From: Phytomonospora endophytica
GTDB taxonomy: Bacteria; Actinomycetota; Actinomycetes; Mycobacteriales; Micromonosporaceae
Direction of reading: 5' to 3'
Length of the DNA stretch: 64,000 nt
NCBI RefSeq assembly: GCF_014202425.1
Contig: NZ_JACHGT010000015.1
Coordinates: 124,001 to 188,000, forward strand
The position numbers and the translations under genes were made by a program. Positions 49,411-58,319 of this stretch are shown here, piece by piece (within the stretch, counting starts at the first letter, position 1; every line of letters begins with the position of its first letter). Under the pieces are notes generated by a model. The model had not been told where the DNA came from and did no database searches. It was given only the letters and a program-made list of their open reading frames with translations.

Positions 49411-50028
49411 GGTGGACTCCCTGCTGCCCGGCCAGCGTCCTCAGGTGCCCTGCATGTAACCGCACACGAGAGTTCTCAATGAGCGTAGAGCGGGCAAACA
49501 CACCCTTCTTGCAGCTCTCCGACAACCGGGTGTCATGAGCCATCACTGCGGACCTCCACATGGCCGCTCAGTCGAGCTTATGCCCGCCGGGTCGTCGGGA
49601 TCTGCAGCGACACTCCGGGATTGCGCAGGCTGGCGTGCGGATCAGGTGCTACCTACGGTGCTCTCCGCATGCGGGCGCCGGTCTTAGCCGGTCGTGGAAG
49701 GGGGTGGTTCAGGCGAATGCCGATTGGATCATCTTGTGAAGTGAGTTGGCCTGAGTACCGGGCCGGCGAAACACAAGCAGCTTGGCCGGGCACCTCACGT
49801 ACCGCTGAAACCCAGCGACGGGGTCTAGGTGCGAAGCCTCAGCAGAGGGGTGTGGGGTGGAGACGGAGTCTTCCCCCACCGCGAGCGAAGCGAGCAAAGA
49901 AGATCAGCAAAAACGACCAGGGGACGGTTGGTCGTTGCAGCCGACTTCCAGCTGGCACCGCCATGCTGAGTCGAGGAGACCTACGACCAACGCCTAGCTC
50001 AGCCCAGATTCACGGTCGCATTCTCGTG
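49411..50028. other. 618-bp segment with no recognisable gene
   Basis: Open frames here are short and lack coding bias. It contains small inverted sequences, for example ACGACCA / TGGTCGT around 49910-49940, and a repeated GCGAGCGAAGCGAGC-like run near 49880. It may be a recombination scar between accessory modules. Confidence 0.45.
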
Positions 50029-52773
50029 CTACCGCCTCCATAGCACCTTCGCTCTGCGTTCACTGCCGTACCCCAGTCCGTGCCGGTAGATCTCTGCTAC
50101 CCAGTAGCGACCATCGCTGCCGCGGGCGAATACCCCGGAGTCCACAAGGAAGTCCGCATTCCGTATGGAGATCCCGACTTCATTCAGCTCGAAAGGGACT
50201 GTCACAGGCTGATGCACTTGCTGCAGCCGGCTGAGTAGTTCACCGACTTCCTGGTTCTCCTGTTGAATCGAGTCGATCTTGTTCTTGCTGCAAGCTAGCA
50301 GCGCCTTGCGCATTGCGCTGGGTGCGAGTATGCGGTCTTCCCAAGTCGTCTGAGGGATCGATAGCTCAGCTGCCTCGGACAGAAATACAACTACGTCTCT
50401 CGCTTGCACCTGGTCGTTGAAGTCCCCGAGTGCGGCGGGTACCCAGAGATGAGATCGTGCTTCTCTGGACTTCTCTGTTCCCATCTTGCGGCCCCATACC
50501 GGGATGAGGCTTTCCACTAGTTCATCGGAGGACAGATCGGTGATCCGAGACTCTTCTATACGGGTGGCTAGCGCATTGGCGTGGACCGTCACCCATAGCG
50601 CGAGCCGCAGAGCCTCTTCTTTGTCCCAGCGCAATGCGTAGGGCTCATACCGTGCCAGGAGCTGGCCGCTGTTCTGCCGTACCGCCCGCGTCACCAGGTC
50701 CTGACGGACGAAGACGACTAGCCCAAATGGACGTCCTCTCAGCGAACGCAACCAGCCGAGCACGTCGATCAGTAGCACGCGAAGCGCCGTACACTTCGAC
50801 TCGTTGTCCAGCGCCTGGAGTAGGTCCTCGAGGCCGTCGATAACGAACACTGCTCGCGCCCTCTTGCCAAGCTCAGCGAGTGCGGCCTCCGGATCGCCGT
50901 TGTCCTCTGGTAGAGCACCCGCCGCGGCGGCCAGGCACTCGAGCCAGAGATGCCGCCATCCGAGCTCGTCTTGAGGGGCGAGAGTAGAGAGTCCTGTTTT
51001 CAGCCGATCCTTCAATTCGTGAGAGGATGCAGGCTGGTTCAGTTCCCCGTTATTGTCGGCCACAAACCTGTCCCGCAGGTCCTGTGTCGTCAAGTCGTCG
51101 TATTCCAGATTGTCTGATTCCAGTACCGGTATCACAGGCATGGCCAGTTGCACGCCATCAATCCCGGACTGCTCAGCGAACCGCTTCCAGGACTGTGCTG
51201 CACATGCCTTCGCGTACATGAAGGTCTTGCCTGCTCCCTTGGCGCCCACCACCAGTGCTATAGGCGGCTCCGTCCGATGGTCTCCCAATAGCCTTCGCAG
51301 CGGGTCTGTCACAAGGAATCCGCTGGCCGACGACATGCCTTCTCGCTCGGCGTATATCAAACGTCGGGCGACTTCCGATAGCCGGCGGCGCAACGTGGAG
51401 TGGTCAACGGCTGCCAACGCTACGTTGGGCCCAGTTGGCTCTGGTGCGACTGGAGTTGGCATGATCGACTCTAGTGACTCGGCAATCTTGCCGTTCTCTA
51501 GAGTTCGCAGAACTGCGTCCCAAGAGGCGGGGAGCGCAAGTAGTTCCTCTCGGAAAGGACTAAGTAGCGGTCGGGAGAAGAGGTCAGCGTCAACTTCGTC
51601 AGTGTCCTCGGCATCCGTAACCGGTGCATCGCTTGCTCTCCTTAGCGATGCAAATAGTGCACTGCCGAGTTCGTCACATGCACGTTCGACCTGGTCGTTG
51701 TGTACATCCTGCCGGTATTGAGTGATGATCACTGAGCTTGCCGGGTCGAGTCCCTGTATAGTTGGCGCCCTGTGTCCCAGTTGTCGGAGCAATTTCTCTG
51801 TTCCCGTGAGTGACTGGTGACTAAGAGTTGTTACAAAGACTCGTTGAACGCGAGGATCTAGCAGAACTGGCGCAGACAGCTCAGTCGCTCCGGCCCGGAG
51901 ATCGATAACGACAATGTCCGCGCCGGCACGAGCGGCGAGAGCGGCGAGTGCCTCTGTCAAGTAATACGGCGACCGGTTCGGAGTAAGCAAATCTGCTGGA
52001 TCGATGCGAGGTGGGCCGAGTAGTGACCTTCGACTGGCTGGGACCAAAGTTACTCGTCCTCCGCCGGTGTACCTTCCGACCTGCTGATTCGGGAGATACG
52101 AGACGGCAATATCCAGTGCCGCTGACTCGCTTCCGTCCTCAGCTCCCTGCAAGAGCGCCAGCAGGTCCTCGAACCCGAAGTCGATCTGGCCGCCCTGTGC
52201 TCTGTGCATCCATGTGATTCCAGGAGCTTCGAGATCAGCGTCGATCAATAGGACGCTGCTACCGTGTCGAGCCATGGCATCGGCCAGGGCAACCGCATGG
52301 ACTGTGCGGCCAACCCCACCTTTGAACGAGTGGAACGCCACCAGCTGTACATCGTTGGGAAAGCGGTCCTCGATGGGTCGTTCAAGTGCATTTGCCAGTT
52401 GCGAGGTGATGTGCTTCTCTCGCAGTAGAGGGACTCGGCGCGAGGCGGCCACGCCGTCCGGTTCGAAACTGAGCATGACGGGCATACCGACAAAGGCTGT
52501 GGTCCGTGGATCATCGAGTGCTAGGACAAGAGTGTCGCCAAGCCATTCAGTCGAACCTGCTCCGAACGCTTCTTCGAGCCATTGTCGGACTCCTGCAGCA
52601 TCCACGGTAGGGGAAACGACCAGCTTGAGCCCATCCCACCAACCGTCCGCTGCGTGTAGCCATTGGGGCCACCGGCCAGCAGTCGCCAGAAGAGCGAGGT
52701 GTTCGTCCACATCCACCCATGTGAACAGGTGTTCCGGAGGGGTCAGACCCTCCAGGTGTGTTACTTCACCCAT
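50029..52773 (-). CDS. Double P-loop ATPase (KGGVGR-variant ParA-like plus STAND-like NTPase)
   Basis: A 914-residue protein with two NTP-binding modules. The first, FHSFKGGVGRTVHAVALADA (residues 147-166) with VLLIDADLEAPG (174-185), is a deviant Walker A of ParA/MinD type in which the usual final KT/KS reads RT. The second has VVGAKGAGKTF (508-518) and a Walker B AVFVIDGLEDLL (641-652), like STAND or AAA ATPases. The C-terminal 200 residues look like a winged-helix or sensor region. It follows the small HEPN-like gene by 17 bases on the same strand, so the two form a unit. The design resembles signalling ATPases of conflict systems; target and effector are unknown. Confidence 0.75.
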   Translation of the reverse strand: MGEVTHLEGLTPPEHLFTWVDVDEHLALLATAGRWPQWLHAADGWWDGLKLVVSPTVDAAGVRQWLEEAFGAGSTEWLGDTLVLALDDPRTTAFVGMPVMLSFEPDGVAASRRVPLLREKHITSQLANALERPIEDRFPNDVQLVAFHSFKGGVGRTVHAVALADAMARHGSSVLLIDADLEAPGITWMHRAQGGQIDFGFEDLLALLQGAEDGSESAALDIAVSYLPNQQVGRYTGGGRVTLVPASRRSLLGPPRIDPADLLTPNRSPYYLTEALAALAARAGADIVVIDLRAGATELSAPVLLDPRVQRVFVTTLSHQSLTGTEKLLRQLGHRAPTIQGLDPASSVIITQYRQDVHNDQVERACDELGSALFASLRRASDAPVTDAEDTDEVDADLFSRPLLSPFREELLALPASWDAVLRTLENGKIAESLESIMPTPVAPEPTGPNVALAAVDHSTLRRRLSEVARRLIYAEREGMSSASGFLVTDPLRRLLGDHRTEPPIALVVGAKGAGKTFMYAKACAAQSWKRFAEQSGIDGVQLAMPVIPVLESDNLEYDDLTTQDLRDRFVADNNGELNQPASSHELKDRLKTGLSTLAPQDELGWRHLWLECLAAAAGALPEDNGDPEAALAELGKRARAVFVIDGLEDLLQALDNESKCTALRVLLIDVLGWLRSLRGRPFGLVVFVRQDLVTRAVRQNSGQLLARYEPYALRWDKEEALRLALWVTVHANALATRIEESRITDLSSDELVESLIPVWGRKMGTEKSREARSHLWVPAALGDFNDQVQARDVVVFLSEAAELSIPQTTWEDRILAPSAMRKALLACSKNKIDSIQQENQEVGELLSRLQQVHQPVTVPFELNEVGISIRNADFLVDSGVFARGSDGRYWVAEIYRHGLGYGSERRAKVLWRR

Positions 52774-52790
52774 CGTCCTGTGCTCCGCTC

Positions 52791-53216
52791 CTAGAAGTCC
52801 TGCTCACACCAACTGATCAAAGCTCGAAGTGCTTCTTGGGCTTCGTGTTCATCCGATGAAGACAGTCTTGCGCCATAGCGCCACGCCTGATGCAGATCAG
52901 TCAGGGCGACTGAACCGTGCGTGGGCGGGTGCAGCCTGCAACTCTGAAGCCGCGCGAGTCGCGTATCAATGACGGCTGGGAGCCGCAGTTCCTTGGCCAA
53001 CTGACGCAGATCATGTGTTGGTTCCAAGGACGAAGAGTCGCGAAGCCCTCGCCGCACGAGTAGTCGCTCCTTGAGTCCACATTCGGCGGCGTAGAACAAC
53101 AAGAGACCGGTCGTTGCTACGTCGCTGGGCAGGTCGGTCGAGTCGATCGAGTTCGCGGAGTCACGCAGCTGACCCCGTCTGGCTTTGAGGGCTTTGACTC
53201 CCACCCGAAGGACCAT
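52791..53216 (-). CDS. Small HEPN-like protein, partner of the double ATPase
   Basis: A 141-residue all-helical protein. YAAECGLKERLLVRRGL followed by THDLRQLAKELRLP (about residues 40-80) has the pattern of HEPN domains (A-E-x-x-LK ... HDL). The catalytic R-x(4-6)-H motif of HEPN ribonucleases is not clearly present, so it may be a structural, substrate-binding or toxin-partner HEPN. ATG 53216 is chosen because AAGGA precedes it; a TTG at 53267 in the same frame is an alternative. The downstream ATPase starts 17 bases after its stop, indicating an operon. Confidence 0.6.
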   Translation of the reverse strand: MVLRVGVKALKARRGQLRDSANSIDSTDLPSDVATTGLLLFYAAECGLKERLLVRRGLRDSSSLEPTHDLRQLAKELRLPAVIDTRLARLQSCRLHPPTHGSVALTDLHQAWRYGARLSSSDEHEAQEALRALISWCEQDF

Positions 53217-53566
53217 GACAACATCCTTCCATCGCAGCCCTCTCCGTGATTTCCGCGGTGTGCGCAAGGTTGAGTGACGACTCGGACCTCTTGGTGCGGT
53301 TCTGGCAAGTCTAGATGGGCTCAGTCACAGGCCGCAGGCGTGTCCGAGATGGTAGTTGACCGCCTCCGCTGGTGGTGACGTCTCCAGTCGACGAGTTTAG
53401 GCAGTGCGGTGGCGGTTCAGAGTGACCGGCCACGCTCGGTGACAGCACTCCTCGGTCGCCCGTAGCCGGCCCTAATGTGGCACTGCCCTCGACGATTGGT
53501 AGACGCAGGTGGTCGGGTGCGGCTCAGGTGCGTCATGGTCACCTAGGTGGCGGCTATGGTCATGCC
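53217..53566. other. 350-bp spacer between divergent HEPN-like and methyltransferase genes
   Basis: No gene is recognised. It must hold the promoter for the minus-strand HEPN/ATPase unit. It also contains a probable leaderless promoter for the methyltransferase: TATGGT at 53555-53560, six bases before GTG 53567. Confidence 0.5.
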
Positions 53567-55243
53567 GTGGGAACTCGTGGATTGTTCGACCTTGAGCTGC
53601 TCGATCTGCCTGACACGCTGTCTGATGCCGTCGAGCACGGTGAGGTGTTCACTCGCCGGTGGGTAGTTGAACTCCTCCTTGACCTGGTCGGATACACGCC
53701 CGACAAGGACCTCGCAGCCTCAGTGATCGTCGAACCGGCCTGTGGCGGAGGTGCGTTCCTCGGTCCGATCGTTGAGCGCCTGGTTCGGTCATGCCGGATG
53801 TACGACCGGCCCCTGCTTGATGCGGTTGGTGCTGTTGAGGCTTTCGACCTCCTTGACCGGAATGTAAAGCTGAGCCGTGAAATCGTGGCTGCGCAGCTGA
53901 CGAGTGATGGTTGGGAGGCTGAGCACGTTGAAGCGGTTGTTGGTGCCTGGGTTAACCAGGGCGATTACCTCCTGCGTCGTGGGGTTGCCGAGAACGTCGA
54001 CTTCGTGGTGGGCAACCCGCCTTACATCCGACTTGAGGACGTGCCCGACAGCCGTATGGGCGCCTACCGCCAGGCCTGCCCCACCATGGGTGGTCGCGCC
54101 GACATCTATGTTGGTTTCTACGAACGCGCGCTGCGCAGCCTTAATCCAGGTGGCCGCCTTGGGTTCATCTGCGCCGACCGGTGGATGCGCAACCAGTACG
54201 GTCGACTGCTGCGCGAGCTCGTCACCAGTCGGTTCAGCATGGACCTGGTCTTGACGATGCACGATGTCGACGCCTTCGGTGAACAAGTAGCCGCCTACCC
54301 AGCGATCACGGTCATCAGCAACAGGAAGCAAGGTGTGGCAGTCGCAGCCGACACCACGAAGAGTTTCGGAGCAGGCTCCGCCGAGGAGTTCCGCTCCTGG
54401 ATGCTCGACGAGACCGAGCAACTAGTCGCAACGTCGTCGTACCACGCCGCGCGTTTGCCCCACTGGTTTCCTGGCGATGACTCGTGGCCAGCGGCCTCCC
54501 CTGCCCGCCTGGCAATGCTGGAAGACCTCGCCGACCGCTTCGGTCTGCTCGAAGACAAGACGACAGGAACGAAGGTCGGCATCGGCATCGCAACCGGAGC
54601 CGACAAGGTCTTTCTCACCAGCGATCCCCAACTGGTAGAACCCGACCGGCTTCTGCCCATGGCGATGGTTCGCGACACCAAGACCGGAGAGTTCACCTGG
54701 GGCGGAACCTATCTGGTCAACCCCTGGACCCCTGAGGGTCAACTCGTCGATCTTTCCACCCACCCGCGGCTCGCGGCCTACTTCAAGAAGCACGACCTCA
54801 GTCTCCGAGGGCGCTACGTCGCCGTCAAGCAACCAAGCCGCTGGTACAAGACCATCGACAAGGTCGACCACACGCTGACCAGCCGCCCCAAGTTGCTGTT
54901 CCCCGACATGAAGGTCAACATCCACCCGGTTCTCGACGACGGAACCGCGTATCCGCACCACAACCTGTATTTCATCGTGTCCGACACATGGGACCTGCGC
55001 GTCCTCGGCGGGCTACTGCTCTCACGGGTCGCCGAGGCCTTCGTGAGCGCCCACGCGGTGAAGATGCGTGGTGGAACTCTCCGGTTCCAGGCCCAGTACC
55101 TCCGCAAGATCCGTGTTCCCGACCCTGCACTGATTACAGTGGACGATCGCGCCGCTCTCGCTGATGCGTTCGAACGACGTGACGCCGAAGCTGCCACCGT
55201 GGCGGCACTACGCGCGTATGGGCTCAGTGAACTACCGGACTAG
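53567..55243 (+). CDS. Type II N6-adenine DNA methyltransferase (PaeR7I/XhoI-like)
   Basis: A 558-residue gamma-type adenine methyltransferase. Motif I is IVEPACGGGAFLG (about residues 55-67), and the catalytic motif IV reads NPPYIR near residue 148. The C-terminal half, with ATGADKVFLTSDP, PKLLFPDMKV and RFQAQYLRKIRVP, fits the target-recognition region of Eco57I-like enzymes. The gene for a PaeR7I-type endonuclease follows seven bases later, so the pair probably recognises CTCGAG, with this enzyme protecting host DNA. GTG 53567 is favoured because a -10-like TATGGT lies six bases upstream and relatives begin near LFDLELLDLP. Confidence 0.9.
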   Translation: MGTRGLFDLELLDLPDTLSDAVEHGEVFTRRWVVELLLDLVGYTPDKDLAASVIVEPACGGGAFLGPIVERLVRSCRMYDRPLLDAVGAVEAFDLLDRNVKLSREIVAAQLTSDGWEAEHVEAVVGAWVNQGDYLLRRGVAENVDFVVGNPPYIRLEDVPDSRMGAYRQACPTMGGRADIYVGFYERALRSLNPGGRLGFICADRWMRNQYGRLLRELVTSRFSMDLVLTMHDVDAFGEQVAAYPAITVISNRKQGVAVAADTTKSFGAGSAEEFRSWMLDETEQLVATSSYHAARLPHWFPGDDSWPAASPARLAMLEDLADRFGLLEDKTTGTKVGIGIATGADKVFLTSDPQLVEPDRLLPMAMVRDTKTGEFTWGGTYLVNPWTPEGQLVDLSTHPRLAAYFKKHDLSLRGRYVAVKQPSRWYKTIDKVDHTLTSRPKLLFPDMKVNIHPVLDDGTAYPHHNLYFIVSDTWDLRVLGGLLLSRVAEAFVSAHAVKMRGGTLRFQAQYLRKIRVPDPALITVDDRAALADAFERRDAEAATVAALRAYGLSELPD

Positions 55244-55249
55244 GAGGAC

Positions 55250-55981
55250 GTGTTGGCGGTCACCCGGCAAGACTTCGAAGATGCTGTCGCGGCCTATTGG
55301 AACGTCAAGAACGCACAACACATGGTCTCGGCGGTCAAGGACAAGGTCGGATCGGGGACCGCTGGTTCGGTCCGCGGCGGCAAGCACTTCGACGGACTTT
55401 CCGCGCTGCTAGCAAAGTTCTTTCTCGATGCCGGATTCCCGCCTTCCTCGGTGCACATCAACAAGAGGAAGAACCTGGTCCTGCCGGGCTACTACCGACC
55501 ACAGAAGCTGTGGGACGTCGTGATCGTCCACAACAACACCTTGGTAGCCGCCTTCGAGTTCAAGGCTCTCGGCGGTCCGTCCTTCGGCAACAACTACAGC
55601 AACAGGATCGAGGAGGCGCTCGGAAGCGCAGCCGACACTCGTCGTGCGGCCGCCGCCGAACTGTACCCGGGCGAGCTGCCCTGGCTTGGTTACTTCTTCC
55701 TCCTACAGGACGAAGATGGGTCCCAGAGCCCAGTGCGCATCGACAAAGGTGCATTTCCCGTCGAGGAGATGTGGCAAGGACTCTCATACGGCGAACGTTG
55801 CGCGATCTTCCTTGAACGCTTGAACACCGAACGCATCTACGACGCGGTTTGCTACGTCACCTCGTCCCCAGAGGAAATGAAGCCCAACGAGCCAGTCCCC
55901 AGCCTCGATTGGCAGCACTTCTCTGCAGCAATTCACGGCCGCATCGAGTACTTCGACAAGCTGGGCTTCTTGTTGAAGTGA
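55250..55981 (+). CDS. Type II restriction endonuclease, PaeR7I/XhoI family
   Basis: A 243-residue nuclease. KNAQHMVSAVKDKVGSGTAGSVRGGKHFDG at the start, then WDVVIVHNNTLVAAFEFKALGGPSFGNN, contains the PD-(D/E)xK residues (D near 88, E-F-K near 103-105) and is highly characteristic of PaeR7I/XhoI enzymes, which cut CTCGAG. GTG 55250 is very close to GGAGG; TTG 55253 has better spacing and may be the real start. It is co-transcribed with the methyltransferase. It would cleave unmodified incoming DNA. CTCGAG sites exist in this window (for example 50938-50943 and 56568-56573), so methylation by the partner must be active. Confidence 0.92.
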   Translation: MLAVTRQDFEDAVAAYWNVKNAQHMVSAVKDKVGSGTAGSVRGGKHFDGLSALLAKFFLDAGFPPSSVHINKRKNLVLPGYYRPQKLWDVVIVHNNTLVAAFEFKALGGPSFGNNYSNRIEEALGSAADTRRAAAAELYPGELPWLGYFFLLQDEDGSQSPVRIDKGAFPVEEMWQGLSYGERCAIFLERLNTERIYDAVCYVTSSPEEMKPNEPVPSLDWQHFSAAIHGRIEYFDKLGFLLK

Positions 55982-56063
55982 GCGCACGTGCCGGCCGTCG
56001 CCTTCGGCCGTGCGCGCCGTTCGTTTGCCGTGAGGCGCCTGGTGCCGGGGACGCGTGCTTGAG

Positions 56064-56095
56064 CCCCCGGCGCGGGGCATGAGTCGCCGGGGGCG
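56064..56095. terminator. Hairpin after the restriction endonuclease gene
   Basis: Perfect ten-pair stem GCCCCCGGCG / CGCCGGGGGC with a 12-nt loop, 82 bases after the endonuclease stop. Confidence 0.5.
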
Positions 56096-56158
56096 TTCCC
56101 GGCATCATTGCATCCTGCTGTGCTCTGCTTGCCTTCGGCGCAGCTGTCGTGATCCTCG

Positions 56159-56182
56159 GCTGCTGCTGCTGCTGCTGCTGCT
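56159..56182. repeat. GCT trinucleotide repeat (eight units)
   Basis: Eight uninterrupted GCT units in a non-coding spacer about 150 bases upstream of the XRE-TPR gene. Such tracts are prone to slippage and could vary between strains. Confidence 0.9.
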
Positions 56183-56327
56183 GCGGCAGGTAGGCGGCTT
56201 CGGTTCTGCGCTGACCTCCGAATCGGTAAAGATTTCTCTTTGAGACTGCTCGCGTGCACGCCGGGCACGGCGTCTCTCCGGTAACGTCCGATGTGGATGT
56301 TCCGGGCTGGGCGGGGAGGGATCGCCG

Positions 56328-57653
56328 ATGGCCGCTCCTGTCATCCCACCAGGCAGTTGGTGGGCGAGGACGTTTGAGGGGAAACCACTAGCCGATGCTC
56401 TGGCCCGTCGTGATTTCGGTGTGGTGTTCCGATTCCTTCGAGGTTCGGGGTGGTCGGTTGCGGCGCTGGCTCGCGCGACTGGGCTGGGCGAGTTCCGGAT
56501 TCGGGAGGTGGCGCAGGGTCGCCGAGTGATCACGACGTTCGATGTGATTGCTCGAATCGTTGACGGGCTCGAGATCCCACCTGAGCTGTGCGGCCTCGCT
56601 GGCCGAGCCATCGGCTCTGAAGTGCGAGGCGCAGCATTTCCCGTTCCAACAAGGGCGCAGGTGACGTCGTCTCCAGAATCCCTCACCAGCCTGCGAATCG
56701 TCCTCGATGCCTACGACTGTCCTGCCGACGGCGCGACTCGCTCGTTGGGCGCGCTCAGCACCGACGTCAGCGCGGTGGTTCGGCTTCGTCTCGATTCCCG
56801 CTACGAGCAGCTCGGCCGGGTGTTGCCCGGCCTGCTCCCGGAGTTGACCCGAGCGATGATGGCGCAGACTGGGCAGCGGCGGGCCGAAGCGGCGAAGTTG
56901 CTGGTGCAGGCGTATCGGGCCGCGGATGCGATTGCCGACAAGCTGGGGTTGTTCGATCTGTCTGCTCGGATCATCGGGTTGATGACGTGGGCGGCGGCTG
57001 AGTCGGGCGATCCCTTGGCCGTGGCGACCGCGGCGTATGTGCGCGGTGAGATGTTCTTCGCCTCTGGCGACTACGCCACAGGCCGGCGAGTAATGGAGCG
57101 CGCGGCCGACCAGCTACTGCCAGAGGCGTCACGGGGATCGGCGGCTGCCTACGGGGCGCTGCACATGCGGGCGGCGGTGTTGGCCGGCCGCGGCGGGGAC
57201 GCAGTTCGGGCGATGGCGCACGTGAATGAAGCGCTGGATGTTGCGGGCGGCTTGTCGGAAGGCATCTATCGCGGGACGGTATTCGGACCCGCCTCGGTAC
57301 AGATCCACCGGCTGACCCTGGCTGTCGAGCTTCAGGACGTCGAGACCGCGCTCGCGATCGCTGGGACGTGGACACCGCCGGAGACTCTTCCAGCCGAGCG
57401 ACGGTCGCACTTCTTCGCCGATGCAGCCCGTGCCTTTGCTCTTGGCGACGCTGTGCCTCGGGCGCTTGAGGCCTTGCAGCAGGCGCGATTGACCGCACCT
57501 GAGCAGATCCGCACCAACACTGAGGTGCTCGAACTGGTCGGGAGTCTCGTCCGGGGTCGGCGGTCCATGCCGTTGACGGAGTTCGCGCAGTGGCTGGGTC
57601 AGGTTCCCGGACAGAGAAGGTCAGGCAGCTCGGTGAGCGAGGAGATCACGTAG
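56328..57653 (+). CDS. HTH (XRE-type) regulator with TPR-like C-terminal region
   Basis: A 441-residue protein. Residues 28-75 form an HTH (FGVVFRFLRGSGWSVAALARATGLGEFRIREVAQGRRVIT). The remainder is helical repeats (ALHMRAAVLAGRGGDAVRAMAHVNEALDVAGGL and similar), the common actinomycete XRE-TPR architecture. Such proteins are often encoded beside small pathways they regulate. GGGAGGG lies before ATG 56328. Its 3' end overlaps the convergent HAD gene by 55 bases. It is a candidate binder of the palindrome at 58320-58347, but that is inferred. Confidence 0.85.
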   Translation: MAAPVIPPGSWWARTFEGKPLADALARRDFGVVFRFLRGSGWSVAALARATGLGEFRIREVAQGRRVITTFDVIARIVDGLEIPPELCGLAGRAIGSEVRGAAFPVPTRAQVTSSPESLTSLRIVLDAYDCPADGATRSLGALSTDVSAVVRLRLDSRYEQLGRVLPGLLPELTRAMMAQTGQRRAEAAKLLVQAYRAADAIADKLGLFDLSARIIGLMTWAAAESGDPLAVATAAYVRGEMFFASGDYATGRRVMERAADQLLPEASRGSAAAYGALHMRAAVLAGRGGDAVRAMAHVNEALDVAGGLSEGIYRGTVFGPASVQIHRLTLAVELQDVETALAIAGTWTPPETLPAERRSHFFADAARAFALGDAVPRALEALQQARLTAPEQIRTNTEVLELVGSLVRGRRSMPLTEFAQWLGQVPGQRRSGSSVSEEIT

Positions 57654-58249
57654 TCGGCGGTGGCGGTGACGATCGGATCGTCAGCCCACATGAAGCCCCA
57701 GGGACCACGCCGGATCAAGGCTGTCCGGAGTCCGGCTTCGTGGGCGGGAATTACGTCGTTGTCACGGTGGTCGCCGACGTAGAGGATGCTGCCGCGGTCG
57801 GCACCGGCAAGTTCGGCGACGTGGGCGAAGAAGTCCTGGTCGGGTTTGGCGACGCCCCACTGTCCGGAGGTGGCGATGGCGTCGACTGGGAGGTTCAGGT
57901 CGGCGAGAAGCTGCGCGGCGCGGGCGGTTTGATTGCCGGCGATGCCGCCCCACAATCCGCGGGCCTGTAGTTCGGCTAGGGCGGGGCGCGCGTCGGGGTA
58001 GAGGTCGGTCTCGCTGATCTGTTCGCCGAGGCCGGCGTCTTCGCGCTTCTGGCGTTCGGCGGCCAGGTCGAAGCCGGGGCGGAAGTACTGGAAGGTCTCG
58101 GCGTTGTTGCGGCCTTCGGCGGTGACCGCGCCGAGGACGGCGGAGAAGGTGTGGCGGGGGACGCCGATCCAGTCGGCCCACGCTGCGAACTCGCGGGTGT
58201 CGTCGAGCAGGGTCTCGCCAACGTCGAACACGACTGCGGTGATCGCCAC
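57599..58249 (-). CDS. HAD superfamily hydrolase
   Basis: A 216-residue protein with the four HAD motifs. Motif I is VVFDVGETLLDD (nucleophile Asp near residue 9), motif II is GIAGNQT in place of a classical S/T strand end, the lysine region is WGVAKPDQDFF, and motif IV is ILYVGDHRDNDV. It is likely a phosphatase acting on a sugar or nucleotide phosphate in the adjacent cluster. GTG 58249 has AAGGAGAAG upstream. The last 55 bases overlap the end of the XRE-TPR gene on the other strand. It is divergent from the glycosyltransferase operon. Confidence 0.9.
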   Translation of the reverse strand: MAITAVVFDVGETLLDDTREFAAWADWIGVPRHTFSAVLGAVTAEGRNNAETFQYFRPGFDLAAERQKREDAGLGEQISETDLYPDARPALAELQARGLWGGIAGNQTARAAQLLADLNLPVDAIATSGQWGVAKPDQDFFAHVAELAGADRGSILYVGDHRDNDVIPAHEAGLRTALIRRGPWGFMWADDPIVTATADYVISSLTELPDLLCPGT

Positions 58250-58319
58250 GAGTGCTTCTCCTTCACATCGCCAGGGGCTCGAACAGAGCCCATCATGGCG
58301 TGCCTCTCGCGGCAAGGGG

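Larger units (their letters stand above)
55982..56327. other. 346-bp spacer between restriction and sugar clusters
   Basis: No gene was recognised. It contains a terminator-like hairpin (56064-56095), a GCT trinucleotide repeat (56159-56182), and the promoter region of the following XRE-TPR gene. Confidence 0.5.
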
